Origin: Algibacter pectinivorans | GTDB taxonomy: Bacteria > Bacteroidota > Bacteroidia > Flavobacteriales > Flavobacteriaceae | Reading direction: 5' to 3' | Assembly: GCF_900112595.1 (NCBI RefSeq) | Contig: NZ_FOMI01000008.1 | Coordinates: forward strand, 1-64,000 | DNA length: 64,000 nucleotides | In this document: one piece after another, positions 20,462 to 30,050 of the stretch | How the letters are laid out: each line of letters starts with the position of its first letter | Numbering within the stretch: the first letter of the stretch is position 1 | Program-made: the position numbers and the translations under genes | The notes under the pieces: model-generated | Database searches by the model: none | What the model was told of the DNA's origin: nothing | Seen by the model: only the letters and a program-made list of their open reading frames with translations

Positions 20462-21277
20462 ATGAAAAAAATTACATTTAAAGTTATTGCATTTTTATTT
20501 TTATCCGTGATTGCCTTACAGGTGCAAGCACAAGGGAATGCTTATCCTACTCAAACCGATGGAACTTTTAAAATTAAAATAGAAGGCCAAGATTTATATC
20601 TTACAATACCAGACATGGAACCACCTCTGTTTGGAGGTTTTACGTATACACTTACATACCAAGCTTTAAATACAGCAAAACCAGAATTGCAAACTTTTAA
20701 TGTTACATGGGATTCTGCTACTTGTACTTCTTGTTATTTTATTGAATCTGTAAAAGAAGGTATAGGTGTGGTTGAGTTAATGAATCCAGGAAGTCAAACG
20801 GCTGAGTTAGTTGTTAAAGGAAATACAACTGCTGCTCCTAGTGCACTTCAACTAGATCGTTGGAATCCTACTAGAGGTTCTGGTACGCAACTTTTTAGCG
20901 AGAATATATGTACTGATTGTGGTTGGTCTGGATCAAAAAGAAGAGTTCAAACTTCTGGTTTAGGGCTTGATGTTAAAGTTAATGGAGGGACTCCTGAAAA
21001 ATTTTCTTGGGAAGCAGTTAGCTTAAGCACTGAAAAATTTGATACGAGTAATTTATTTATTTCAAATCCAGTTTCTAACGAATTACAAATAAAAGGATTA
21101 CCTTCTAAAGTAAAAGAAGTAAATGTATATAGTTTATTAGGTAAAAAAGTATTAACTCGTAACGTAAATCAAGAATCTGAATTAAATGTAAATACGAGTA
21201 CTTTAACTAGTGGTGTTTATATTGTTAAAATATCGGGTAATAATGCTACTTACAGCACAAAAGTAGTTAAGCAATAA
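20462..21277 (+). CDS. Unknown type IX-secreted protein
   Basis: A 271-residue protein that I do not recognise. It has a clear signal peptide (residues 1-24, ending QVQAQ) and a C-terminal type IX sorting domain of about 75 residues (LFISNPVSNELQIKGL ... SGVYIVKIS). The mature core of about 170 residues looks all-beta, with two cysteine-containing stretches, CTSCYF and ICTDCGW, that could form disulfides or a metal site. It has its own promoter with the locus-wide CAGGAT repeat and its own terminator, and lies between a carbohydrate-active enzyme and an ulvan lyase. A binding protein or an unclassified enzyme acting on ulvan is the natural hypothesis. Nothing in the sequence proves either. 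Confidence 0.85.
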   Translation: MKKITFKVIAFLFLSVIALQVQAQGNAYPTQTDGTFKIKIEGQDLYLTIPDMEPPLFGGFTYTLTYQALNTAKPELQTFNVTWDSATCTSCYFIESVKEGIGVVELMNPGSQTAELVVKGNTTAAPSALQLDRWNPTRGSGTQLFSENICTDCGWSGSKRRVQTSGLGLDVKVNGGTPEKFSWEAVSLSTEKFDTSNLFISNPVSNELQIKGLPSKVKEVNVYSLLGKKVLTRNVNQESELNVNTSTLTSGVYIVKISGNNATYSTKVVKQ

Positions 21278-21304
21278 AAAAGAATACTAGAAATAAATAA
21301 AGAT

Positions 21305-21336
21305 AAAAGGTCATTTATAATTATAAATGACCTTTT
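21305..21336 (+). terminator. Hairpin terminator after the unknown secreted protein
   Basis: AAAAGGTCATTTATAA is followed directly by its complement TTATAAATGACCTTTT and more Ts. It is a long perfect palindrome 27 bases after the stop. Confidence 0.9.
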
Positions 21337-21967
21337 TGTTTTCCCTATATGCTAATACACATAATAATTCTAAGAAATTTAGTCTTAGTTTTAAAAGCAT
21401 CTAAAACTCTAGGCTTTATTGTATTTAGTTTAATAAAAACTTCATTTCATATAAACAATCACATTAAAGTTAGTATAATGCTAGTGTTACAATTGATAAC
21501 AGTAAGTTTTAGTAAAAACTAACAGTCGAATAGAATGGCTTAAAACCATAAATAAATAACTATTAGTTCTCGTTTTTTAGTTTATTAGTACAGTGTGTGC
21601 GGATACAAAAATACTATTTATGATGTAATATCTAGGTTTTCTATAAAAACATAAAATTTAAAGTATTAATGATGTTTATATTCTTCCTATATTTAATTAG
21701 ATAGAAGTTAGAGACGCTTAATCCACTAACTTTAAGTAATTTAAAATAGTAAAGGATGCCTAATAAACTAAATTCTAGCACCACGACTAATACAAATATT
21801 AAGCTTGTAAATATTACAAATAAGTTATAGGTATTGTTTATTAACTTATGGGAACAATATATTTAGTTTAAAACAAAAAAATATAAGATTAGCAGCCATA
21901 ATTAAGTAATTATTATACGTGTTTTTAACAGTTTACACTCGTAATGTAGTATTTAATGTTTAAGATT
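21337..21967. other. AT-rich intergenic region before PL28
   Basis: About 630 bases without a supportable gene or RNA. A CAGTGT/CGGATA-like pair near 21591 resembles the promoter boxes but lacks the 10-bp register and a -7 element at the right distance. It may be a decayed copy or chance. Confidence 0.45.
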
Positions 21968-22012
21968 CAGGATAGTTCAGGATACTCTTTAAATTTGATT
22001 GTTATAATTTTA
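21968..22012 (+). promoter_or_regulatory. CAGGAT-repeat promoter of the PL28 ulvan lyase
   Basis: Perfect CAGGAT boxes at 21968 and 21978 are 10 bp apart. The -7-like TAATTTTA starts at 22005, 27 bases after the second box. A perfect TANNTTTG (TAAATTTG) also occurs at 21990, but only 12 bases after the box. The short leader places the start near 22018, just ahead of the ATG at 22030. Confidence 0.8.
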
Positions 22013-22029
22013 ATAAAAAAATCTAAACT

Positions 22030-23598
22030 ATGAAAAAAAATACTCTTAAATCTTTCTTATTTTGTACTGTTACGCTCTTTACACTTTTTGTGTCGGGGCA
22101 ATCAACAGCCCCCGATGAAGATACTAATCCAGATATAAGCTGTCCAGCTTCTGATGAATTTAAAAACCCAAATAGATCTGCTCCAGATTTACCGAACGCG
22201 GTTAATGTTGGAACTATAGATGATAGAACTTGCTATTCAAATTATACGGAAAGTAATGTATATGGCAAAACCTGGGGAGTGTATAATATAACAGATGGCT
22301 CAAATCATTTTGGTGAAAGATTACAACCTAGAATGGAGAGGTCATTAAGTAGATCTAGAGAAACGGGTATAGGTAGTTTTGCTAAGTTTACAGGAGTTTT
22401 TAGAATACTTGAAGTTGGTGATGCTGGTTCTTTTGGACAAGATGGATCTTACATCGCGCAAGCTAAAGGAAAGCATACAGGTGGAGGAGGTTCTCCAGAT
22501 CCAGCAATTTGTTTATATCTAGCTAAACCTGTATATGGTACTGGTGCCGATTCAGATAAACAAGTGTCATTTGATATTTACGCCGAGCGTATTTTGTATA
22601 GAGGAGGAGAAGGAAGCGGAAGGGAAGTCGTTTTTCTAAAAAATGTTAGTAAAAATGTAGAAACAAACTTTGAGTTAGAAGTAGGTTTTGGAGAAGACCC
22701 TAGCGATGCTACTAAAAAGATTCATTATTGTAACGCGATAATTGGAGGCGATGTTTTTAATTGGAATATTCCAGAACCAGAAAAAGGAACAGAGTCAGGT
22801 ATTAGATATGGCGCTTATAGGGTAAAAGGAGGTAGAGCTCAAATTAGGTGGGCAAATACCGCATACCAAAAAGAAGAGGTTGTAAATATAGATAATGGTA
22901 ATCCTGGTCCAACTGATGATGTTTTTAGATTAAGAAATGTTGCAACAGGTCAGTTTTTGACTGATTCGGGAGCTAGTGCTGTTCCTGTAACGATGACGAA
23001 TTCTGGAGAAGAGCAAAATACACATTGGGCATTTGTAGAAAGTGGAAACTATTTTAATTTAGATAGTGAAACTTTAGGAATACTTCGTGCCCCAGGAGCA
23101 GGAGGGCCTGGAGGTGCTTATGTTGTGGTTAGTACAACAAAAGGCGCACCAGCAACAGATGGTGATAAAATATGGACCATCCACTATGATGAGGTTAATG
23201 AAACATATAGGTTTGAATCAGGAAATAGTGGAAGATTTATGTATCACGATACAAATGGTACGGTAACGCATATTTCGGTTGGAGATACTGATGATAGAAG
23301 TGTATGGGAAGCTATTCCAACAAATGTGTCTCTTAGTTTAAGTGAAAACAAACTATCATCATCAGAGGTTAAAATATTTCCTAACCCAGCCAATGATAGT
23401 TTTACTATGGCCTTTAAAAACCTAAATCAAGTAAAAGTTCAAATTTTTGATATGCTAGGTAAAACGGTTTATAATAATAAGTCTCTAGGTGAAAACCTAA
23501 AGGTAATTAATAATGGACAATTTAAGTCTGGTGTTTATCTTATTAGGGTTGTTGATGGGGCTAATAAAGTTTATAATACCAAGCTTATAATAAAATAA
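22030..23598 (+). CDS. PL28-type ulvan lyase, type IX secreted, with beta-trefoil-like module
   Basis: A 522-residue secreted enzyme (signal peptide ending near SGQS, about residue 25). The jelly-roll catalytic region (about 35-290) carries DDRTC (64-68), LQPRMERSL and the glycine loop [11 protein letters not shown] (151-161), shared with the paralogue at 44393. I associate this pattern with PL28 ulvan lyases, which cleave rhamnose-3-sulfate-to-uronic-acid bonds by beta-elimination and create unsaturated ends for GH105. Residues about 295-435 resemble a ricin-type beta-trefoil carbohydrate-binding domain ([14 protein letters not shown]). The final ~75 residues are a type IX sorting domain ([13 protein letters not shown] ... 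[11 protein letters not shown]). It has its own CAGGAT-repeat promoter and terminator. It is the likely extracellular endo-lyase. Confidence 0.82.
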   Translation: MKKNTLKSFLFCTVTLFTLFVSGQSTAPDEDTNPDISCPASDEFKNPNRSAPDLPNAVNVGTIDDRTCYSNYTESNVYGKTWGVYNITDGSNHFGERLQPRMERSLSRSRETGIGSFAKFTGVFRILEVGDAGSFGQDGSYIAQAKGKHTGGGGSPDPAICLYLAKPVYGTGADSDKQVSFDIYAERILYRGGEGSGREVVFLKNVSKNVETNFELEVGFGEDPSDATKKIHYCNAIIGGDVFNWNIPEPEKGTESGIRYGAYRVKGGRAQIRWANTAYQKEEVVNIDNGNPGPTDDVFRLRNVATGQFLTDSGASAVPVTMTNSGEEQNTHWAFVESGNYFNLDSETLGILRAPGAGGPGGAYVVVSTTKGAPATDGDKIWTIHYDEVNETYRFESGNSGRFMYHDTNGTVTHISVGDTDDRSVWEAIPTNVSLSLSENKLSSSEVKIFPNPANDSFTMAFKNLNQVKVQIFDMLGKTVYNNKSLGENLKVINNGQFKSGVYLIRVVDGANKVYNTKLIIK

Positions 23599-23621
23599 AA
23601 GAGTTTAAAAAATTAAGTATT

Positions 23622-23653
23622 AAAAAGCCAGAAAATTATGTTCTGGCTTTTTT
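23622..23653 (+). terminator. Hairpin terminator after PL28
   Basis: AAAAAGCCAGAA (23622-23633) pairs with TTCTGGCTTTTT (23641-23652) across a 7-base loop, followed by Ts. The stem GCCAGA-TCTGGC is the same as in the terminator of the other PL28 gene at 44308-44345. Confidence 0.92.
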
Positions 23654-23665
23654 AATTAAGTATTA

Positions 23666-23710
23666 CAGGATGAAACAGGATAGATTAAAATATAATTTCT
23701 AATACTTTTC
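23666..23710 (+). promoter_or_regulatory. CAGGAT-repeat promoter of the toroid lyase candidate
   Basis: Perfect CAGGAT boxes at 23666 and 23676 lie immediately after the PL28 terminator. The -7-like TACTTTTC starts at 23703, 27 bases after the second box. Confidence 0.8.
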
Positions 23711-23736
23711 ATTTTGAAAATCTATTGTAGTTAATT

Positions 23737-25653
23737 ATGGAAAGACGCAACTTTATGCAACTATCAGCTCTTGCAGGAATTGGGCTATCACTTCCTATGT
23801 CAGGACTGTTAAACGCTTGTTCAAATCATCCTGAACATTCTTTGGAGTTTAAAAATTTAATATCAGGTTTGTTGAAGGACTGGTGCGATGGTATGATAAA
23901 TGTCCAGATTAATAACCCACAAAATTTAGAAGAACATGGCGCTTTAGGTTGTCCATCATGTTCGCATATCCATGGGCGATGTATGGACGCTGTGTATCCA
24001 TTTTTATATATGGCCGATGTTTCGGGTGATGAAAAATATATTGAAGCTGCCGAGTTAGTTATGACGTGGGCAGAAAACAATGTGTCTCAAGAAAATGGTG
24101 CATGGACAGTAATAAGAAATCCCAAATCATGGAAAGGTATTACTGTTTTTGGAGCTATTGCACTAGCCGAAGCCTTGCATTATCATGGTCATGTTTTAAA
24201 TGAAACAACCCGCAAGGCCTGGACTAAACGTCTAGAAAAAGCAGGCCAGTTTATTTATAAAGAGTTCACCATTTCTTTTACAAATATTAATTATGGTGGC
24301 ACCGCTATTTATGGTTTAGACTTAATTGGTGATGTTGTAGGTAACCCTGATTTTATAGCAAAAAGCAAAAAGCTATCGGTAGAAATTAAGGACTATTTTA
24401 CAGCTAATGAAACACTATTATTTGGTGAATGTAAACCGGATTCTAAAAAATTAAGTGCTAAAGGTTTACAAGGTGTAGATTTAGGATATAATGTAGAGGA
24501 AACATTAAATAGTATTGTCATGTATGCCTTAAAGCATAAAGACGAATCGTTATTACAAATAGTAACTAAATCTTTAAACAGTCATTTAGAATTTATGTTG
24601 CCAGATGGTGCTTGGGATAATAGTTGGGGTAACCGTATGTACAAATGGAGTTATTGGGGCAGCAGAACCTGCGATGGTAGTCAACCAGCATTTGGTATGA
24701 TGGCACATATTAATCCAGCCTTTGGAACTGCAGCAGTAAAAAATACCGAGTTATTAAAACGTTGTACCGCAGATGGTTTAATTCATGGAGGCCCACATTT
24801 TGTCTCTGCAGGAATACCTCCTTGTGTGCACCATACATTTGCCCATGCTAAACCATTGGCAGCTATGTTGGATCATTGGCAACATCTGCCAGAAATTAAT
24901 AAAAACGCGGCATTACCTAGAACGGTAGCAGATGGTGTAAAACATTTTAAAGATTTAGATGTATACCTTTTTGCGAGAGGTGATTGGAGAGGAACTGTTA
25001 GTGCGTATGATGCCGAATACCATTATAAGTACGATTTTCGTCAAGCTTCTGGAGGTGCTTTAGGTGTTTTGTATCATAATACAGTAGGGTTGCTATGTGC
25101 AGCAAGTATGGCAGAATATCAAATGGTTGAAAAGAATAATCAGCAAGAACAACCAGGTAAAGATATTGCATTAACACCACGAATAGAAGTATTTATAAAT
25201 GATAAATGGTACACTAATTTGTATGATTTGCCAGCTACCGTTTCTAGTAAAGATGAAAATGCTACTATTGAATTATTAGCAAACGTTAAATTGAAAGATG
25301 TAGACAGAAATATAGTTGAAGAGACAGCATCAGAATTTAATATTGTTTATACATGTTCGGTAAATGAGATGAAAATTAAAGTAAGTACAAATCAAGTAAT
25401 TTCGCAATCTACAGCATTTGTTTTGCCAATAATTTCACCAAATAATGAAACTGTTACAAAAGTTAGTGATACAGAGTTAAAAATTCAAAAACCTGAAGGT
25501 ATCGTTACAATTAAAGCTAATGCACAAATAAAAATAAAAGAGATACAAGGAAGCAGAACTTTTAATATGGTTCCTGGAGCTGAAGCTATACCGCTAGAAG
25601 TGTTTTTTAATGAAGGAGAAAAGGAACTACTTGTTTCAATAAAGGTAAGTTAA
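23737..25653 (+). CDS. Tat-targeted lipoprotein, alpha/alpha-toroid polysaccharide lyase candidate (possibly PL40)
   Basis: A 638-residue protein starting MERRNFMQLSALAGIG, a twin-arginine signal followed by a lipobox (LLNAC, Cys28). The N-terminal two thirds look helical, as in an (alpha/alpha) toroid. Motifs include HGALGCPSCSHIHGRC, NINYGGTAIYGLD, WDNSWGNRMYKWSYWGSR and PPCVHHTFAHAK, rich in His, Tyr and Trp as in lyase active sites. The C-terminal third is a beta-sandwich beginning near YDAEYHYKYDFRQASGGALG. This architecture is that of heparinase II/III-like lyases. An ulvan lyase of this general type (PL40) is, from memory, encoded in the F. agariphila ulvan PUL. I cannot confirm the family without a search. 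It ends 4 bases from the convergent araC gene with no terminator between. Confidence 0.6.
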   Translation: MERRNFMQLSALAGIGLSLPMSGLLNACSNHPEHSLEFKNLISGLLKDWCDGMINVQINNPQNLEEHGALGCPSCSHIHGRCMDAVYPFLYMADVSGDEKYIEAAELVMTWAENNVSQENGAWTVIRNPKSWKGITVFGAIALAEALHYHGHVLNETTRKAWTKRLEKAGQFIYKEFTISFTNINYGGTAIYGLDLIGDVVGNPDFIAKSKKLSVEIKDYFTANETLLFGECKPDSKKLSAKGLQGVDLGYNVEETLNSIVMYALKHKDESLLQIVTKSLNSHLEFMLPDGAWDNSWGNRMYKWSYWGSRTCDGSQPAFGMMAHINPAFGTAAVKNTELLKRCTADGLIHGGPHFVSAGIPPCVHHTFAHAKPLAAMLDHWQHLPEINKNAALPRTVADGVKHFKDLDVYLFARGDWRGTVSAYDAEYHYKYDFRQASGGALGVLYHNTVGLLCAASMAEYQMVEKNNQQEQPGKDIALTPRIEVFINDKWYTNLYDLPATVSSKDENATIELLANVKLKDVDRNIVEETASEFNIVYTCSVNEMKIKVSTNQVISQSTAFVLPIISPNNETVTKVSDTELKIQKPEGIVTIKANAQIKIKEIQGSRTFNMVPGAEAIPLEVFFNEGEKELLVSIKVS

Positions 25654-25657
25654 GGTA

Positions 25658-26548
25658 TTATTTTTTTAAGCTGGTTTTACTTAGGTTTCTAAATTTACCT
25701 GGAGCTAAACCAGTTTTTCGTTTAAATAGTCTGTTAAAATAGTAGTCAGATTCAAAACCTAGTTCAAAGGCTATTTCTTTTTGAGGTTTATTAGTGTTTA
25801 ATAGTAATTCTTTAGATTTTTCAACTTTAAGTAACAAATGGTATTGTAAAGGAGAAACGCCAGTCTGCTTTTTAAAATCTAATCTAAATTTAGAATAACT
25901 AACGCCAAGTTTAGAAGCCATTGTTATCATATCTAAAGGTCTACTTATATTCTCGTACATCATGCGTTTAGCAAGTAAAGTCATAGAATTAAGATTTTCT
26001 ATATTATTACCGCCATTTTTTATATTAACTAGTTCTGCCATAAGCTGAATACAAATGCCTGAGGCTATACGTTGAAAACCGAAAGATTCTTCATCAAATA
26101 ATTTAAAAAGAGAATTAAAATAATTTAAAACATTTGGTTTATTACATTTAGTAATTATGGGCTTGTTAGAGTTAAAGAATCCATTGGTTAAGAATTGATT
26201 TGCAATATCTCCAGAGAAACCCACCCAGCGTTCTGTCCATCCAGTTCCTTTTTTAGGCTTATAACGATGCCAAACACCAGGGAAAAGTAAAAATACATCA
26301 CCATCTGAAACCTTAATTTTTCCGGTTTCTTTACTTTCAAATACACCTTCTCCTTTAGTAATTAATACAACATGAAATTCGTTTAATATGCGTCCTTTGT
26401 CCCAAGTAAAAATATAATTATCTGGATGGTCGATTGATGGGTAGTTTTTGTGTTTTTCAATAACAGTTCGTCCTAGGTTATTTATGTAGAACCCCCATTT
26501 TTTATCTTGTTCAAGAACTATTAAATATTTTCTAAATGTATTTTTCAT
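25658..26548 (-). CDS. AraC-family transcriptional regulator (cupin sensor)
   Basis: A 296-residue cytoplasmic regulator. The N-terminal half has a cupin-type sugar-binding core (FHVVLITKGEGVFES ... VSDGDVFLLFPGVWHRYKP, about residues 58-110). The C-terminal ~100 residues hold two helix-turn-helix motifs of the AraC type (DMITMASKLGVSYSKFRLDFKKQTGVSPLQYH split into consecutive helices, then KEIAFELGFESDYYFNRLFKRKTGLAPGKFR). The domain order is as in RhaS/RhaR. It is divergent from the rhamnosidase/isomerase/RhaT operon starting at 26759, so control of that operon in response to rhamnose or a related monosaccharide is the likely role (inferred). It converges on the lyase gene with a 4-base gap, so readthrough antisense is possible. 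Confidence 0.9.
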   Translation of the reverse strand: MKNTFRKYLIVLEQDKKWGFYINNLGRTVIEKHKNYPSIDHPDNYIFTWDKGRILNEFHVVLITKGEGVFESKETGKIKVSDGDVFLLFPGVWHRYKPKKGTGWTERWVGFSGDIANQFLTNGFFNSNKPIITKCNKPNVLNYFNSLFKLFDEESFGFQRIASGICIQLMAELVNIKNGGNNIENLNSMTLLAKRMMYENISRPLDMITMASKLGVSYSKFRLDFKKQTGVSPLQYHLLLKVEKSKELLLNTNKPQKEIAFELGFESDYYFNRLFKRKTGLAPGKFRNLSKTSLKK

Positions 26549-26758
26549 ATCATTTTGTGCAACTAATATATCAAATTGTTAATTGGGATTAATCATTTTA
26601 TTCACGAATTTTATAAAAAAACAAATAACGATTCTTTTGTTAAAAAACAAGTCAAGGTTTTATGCCGTAAAAAAGTTTTAATGTTCGATGTTTGATTTTT
26701 TTTTTTTTTTATTAAATAAAAACTCTAATAAAAATAGGTTTTATTAAATGTAATTATA
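26549..26758. promoter_or_regulatory. Divergent control region between araC and the rhamnose operon
   Basis: 210 bases between the two divergent starts must carry both promoters. It includes a T-rich tract near 26695-26710 but no CAGGAT repeat. I could not pick a convincing -7 element or operator for either direction. Confidence 0.5.
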
Positions 26759-29700
26759 ATGAAAAACCAACTAAACCACCAAAATGCTGTTATGCGATAT
26801 CCGTTTATTTATCTCATATTTTTAACGTTGTGTTTTACGGCATGTGATTCTCTGGAAACAGTAATGCCTATAGATTTAAAATGTGAGTATCGTACCAATC
26901 CGCTAGGTATTGATAATATATTACCTAGGTTAAGTTGGAAGATTATTGATAAAAATAAAACAAGAGGACAAAAACAAACAGCGTACCAAATATTAGTATC
27001 TAGCAATCCTGATAATTTAGTTAGTGATAATGGTGATTTATGGGATTCTGGAAAAATAGAATCTAATAAATCAGTAAATGTTGTCTACAATGGAGAGGCT
27101 TTAAAATCTGGAGAGCAGTATTTTTGGAAAGTTAAAGTTTGGGATGTTTCGGGTAAAGTTTCAAACTGGAGCGATATAGCTAAATTTTCAATGGGGTTAA
27201 TACAAGCCAAGGATTGGAAAGGTTTATGGATTTATAAAAAAGATCAAAATAAAAAGGATCATAATTGGTATCGAAAGAGTTTTAAGTTAGACGAGTTGCC
27301 AAAATCAGGATTTATACATGTAGCTTCTTTTGGTTATCACGAAGTGTATGTTAATGGTAAAAAAGCGAGCGTAGGGGTAATGAATCCTGTGGCATCAGCC
27401 TTAAAAAAGAGATTGCCTTATTTAACATATAATATTAAAAAATATTTAAGAAAAGGAAATAATGTTATTGGTATTTGGCATGCTGCTGGATGGGCAAGGT
27501 GGGGTAGGATAAAGACGTATTATGATCCGCCATTTGTTTTTAAAGCACAAGCAAAAATAAAAGGAAGTAATGGTAATTTAGTGCTGGCAAGTGATGAAAC
27601 TTGGAAATGTAAAAAGAGTTATAGTTCGTATTATGGTTCTTGGGATATTTTAGATTTTGGAGGAGAAGTTATTGATGACCGTTTAAGAGAGGATAATTGG
27701 AATACTGCTGATTATAACGATAGTAATTGGGAAAATGCCGTAGTATTTAATGACTCTAAAGAAGATGAGGTTGGTATTTCTAATATTAATTTAGGACCTA
27801 AAGGAGCTATACGAGTACCAAGCACAGATGGTAACCTGCCAAATGGTAAAATAACAGCAGCTTTAAGTGCTCAAATGGTAGAGCCTCAAGTTAAGTACAA
27901 AAAAGTTAACCCTATAAAAGTTAAGAAAAACGAAAATGGCACTTATGTAATTGATATGGGAGAAAACTATACTGGTTATTTTGAAATGAACCTGTTTAAT
28001 GGAAAAGGAGGTGATACAGTTACTTTTAATGTTGCAGATCATAAAGAGGTAACCGCATCATGGGAGCAAACAAGTAAATACGTGTTTAATGAAACAGGAA
28101 CAGGTCGCTTTACTAATCGTTTTAATTTAGCAGGAGGAAGATGGGTTACTGTTAGCGGTATTAATTATAAACCAGAATTGAAAGATATTAAAGGTTATGT
28201 AATTACCAATAATCGTAAGCAAATTAGTAGCTTTGAAAGTTCTAGCGAATTGTTAAATACAATTTATCAAATAAACTTAAACACATATTTAGCAAATACT
28301 ATTGATGGTATTTTGGTAGATTGTCCGCATCGCGAACGCCGTGGTTGGGGAGAGGTTACTGTAGCTGCTATGTACGGTGATGCATTACCTAATTTTGAAA
28401 GTGGGGCTTATATGGAGCAATACGCTCAGTTTATGCAAGATGCCCAAGCTAAAGATGGTAAAATGAGGGCGGTAATTAATGGTGACGATTTTGAGTTTTT
28501 AATGTGGATGGCAAACAGCCCAATAACAATTTGGGAAACCTATAGAATGTTGGGTGATAAAAAACTATTAGAAAACCATTATCCAACGTTACAAAAATGG
28601 ATGCATTGGTTATACGAACATTCGGATTACGAAACAGGTGGTGCATTAAAAATAGGTACACGTGGCACATTAGAATTTCCAGGTCTAGGCGATTGGTGTA
28701 CACCTAGAGGCAATTTCTGGACATCTAGTAACTCTCCAGAATCTGCACATTTTAATAATTGTGTGTATGCTTTTATGTTAGAGAATGCATTGAATATAGC
28801 TAAAACACTAGCTAAAAAAGATGATATAGAAATTTTCTCGAAACGCTTGGAAGTACAGCGTAATGCCACTCATAAAAATATTTATGATGCTAGTACAGGA
28901 AAGTACGGTAAAGGGCATCAGGTCAATCAAGCTTTTGCTTTACTTTCTGGAATAACTCCTGATACTGAAAAGCAAAAAGTATACAATAATTTGGTAGATC
29001 AAGTTTTATATAAATTCCCATACTACGATACAGGAAGTTCAGGACAGGCATTATACACTCGCTATTTTATAGAATATGGAGAGCGTATGGATTTAATTTA
29101 TGAATTGCTCAAAGATAAAAGCCACCCAAGTTATGGTTACTTTTTAGAACAAGGAAAAACGGTTTGGCCAGAGCGTTGGTCGGCTATTGGAAACAGCCAA
29201 ATTCATACCTGTTATACAGGTGTTGGAGGTTATTTTATAAAAGGTTTTGCAGGAATTCGTCCAGATCCAGAACAGTTAGGTATGCAACATTTTGTAGTAA
29301 AACCATCACCAGTAGGCGACTTAACCTTTGCAAATACAAGTTACCAATCTATGTATGGCAACATTGTAGTAAATTGGAAAAAAGAAAAGGAAAACGCAAC
29401 TTATCATATCGAAGTACCTGAAAATACATCAGCAAAAATATACATTCCTGCCACAGAAAGTAAACATGTCTTTGAAGGTGAAACCATTGCAGAAAATGTT
29501 GAAAACATCAAATACTTAGGAGTAGAGAAAAGTGATGCTGTGGGTAATTATGTCATTTACAAAGTAAGTTCTGGTACTTATAATTTTAAAGTAAATGAAT
29601 TTCCTAAAGTAAACTATCCAAACCCATTAAATAAACCAGATAATTTAGCCTTAATAGGTCGTGTGAATGCGTCATCAATGACCATTCAATCAGCAAAGTT

Positions 29701-30034
29701 ACCCGTTTTTGAAGCTTTTAGAGCAAATGATGAAGATGAAAAAACAAGATGGTTGGCTACTGAAACTAAGAATCAGTATTTAGAGGTAGAATGGGTAAAA
29801 CCGCAAACCTTTAATCAAGTCATCATTGACGAATTTGGGGACGCTATTATGGCATACAAAATTCAGTATTGGAAAAATAACACATGGGAAACAGCATCCA
29901 ACAACACAACTTGCGGGGTAAATAAAAACCATCAATTCAATAGTATACAGTCATCAAAACTGAGGGTATATATTGAAGATGCGAAAAAAGCGCCATCAAT
30001 CAAAGAAATCAAAATTTACAACAATAATAAATAG
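26759..30034 (+). CDS. GH78 alpha-L-rhamnosidase lipoprotein with C-terminal F5/8-type domain
   Basis: A 1091-residue protein. The lipobox LCFTAC gives Cys29 from the first ATG; an ATG at 26792 is an alternative start with a shorter leader. Order: Fn3-like N-domain (LSWKIIDKNKTRGQKQTAYQILVSS), two beta-sandwich domains and an (alpha/alpha)6 catalytic domain with acid motif D521CPHRERRGWGE532. A C-terminal sandwich follows, then a discoidin-type (F5/8C, CBM32-like) module from about 975 to the end. The usual GD after the motif Trp is replaced by GE, a modest deviation from the GH78 norm. The family hydrolyses alpha-L-rhamnosides. It is first in the long rhamnose operon divergent from araC, and the next gene begins 16 bases later. 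Confidence 0.9.
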   Translation: MKNQLNHQNAVMRYPFIYLIFLTLCFTACDSLETVMPIDLKCEYRTNPLGIDNILPRLSWKIIDKNKTRGQKQTAYQILVSSNPDNLVSDNGDLWDSGKIESNKSVNVVYNGEALKSGEQYFWKVKVWDVSGKVSNWSDIAKFSMGLIQAKDWKGLWIYKKDQNKKDHNWYRKSFKLDELPKSGFIHVASFGYHEVYVNGKKASVGVMNPVASALKKRLPYLTYNIKKYLRKGNNVIGIWHAAGWARWGRIKTYYDPPFVFKAQAKIKGSNGNLVLASDETWKCKKSYSSYYGSWDILDFGGEVIDDRLREDNWNTADYNDSNWENAVVFNDSKEDEVGISNINLGPKGAIRVPSTDGNLPNGKITAALSAQMVEPQVKYKKVNPIKVKKNENGTYVIDMGENYTGYFEMNLFNGKGGDTVTFNVADHKEVTASWEQTSKYVFNETGTGRFTNRFNLAGGRWVTVSGINYKPELKDIKGYVITNNRKQISSFESSSELLNTIYQINLNTYLANTIDGILVDCPHRERRGWGEVTVAAMYGDALPNFESGAYMEQYAQFMQDAQAKDGKMRAVINGDDFEFLMWMANSPITIWETYRMLGDKKLLENHYPTLQKWMHWLYEHSDYETGGALKIGTRGTLEFPGLGDWCTPRGNFWTSSNSPESAHFNNCVYAFMLENALNIAKTLAKKDDIEIFSKRLEVQRNATHKNIYDASTGKYGKGHQVNQAFALLSGITPDTEKQKVYNNLVDQVLYKFPYYDTGSSGQALYTRYFIEYGERMDLIYELLKDKSHPSYGYFLEQGKTVWPERWSAIGNSQIHTCYTGVGGYFIKGFAGIRPDPEQLGMQHFVVKPSPVGDLTFANTSYQSMYGNIVVNWKKEKENATYHIEVPENTSAKIYIPATESKHVFEGETIAENVENIKYLGVEKSDAVGNYVIYKVSSGTYNFKVNEFPKVNYPNPLNKPDNLALIGRVNASSMTIQSAKLPVFEAFRANDEDEKTRWLATETKNQYLEVEWVKPQTFNQVIIDEFGDAIMAYKIQYWKNNTWETASNNTTCGVNKNHQFNSIQSSKLRVYIEDAKKAPSIKEIKIYNNNK

Positions 30035-30050
30035 TAATCTTTAACACATA

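Noticed and set aside
21591-21606. CAGTGT ... CGGATA pair resembling the promoter boxes
   Set aside because: The spacing is not 10 bp and no TANNTT element lies 27 bases downstream.
26695-26710. T-rich tract upstream of the rhamnose operon as a terminator
   Set aside because: No stem of inverted repeats precedes it on either strand; it is a plain homopolymer in a promoter region.
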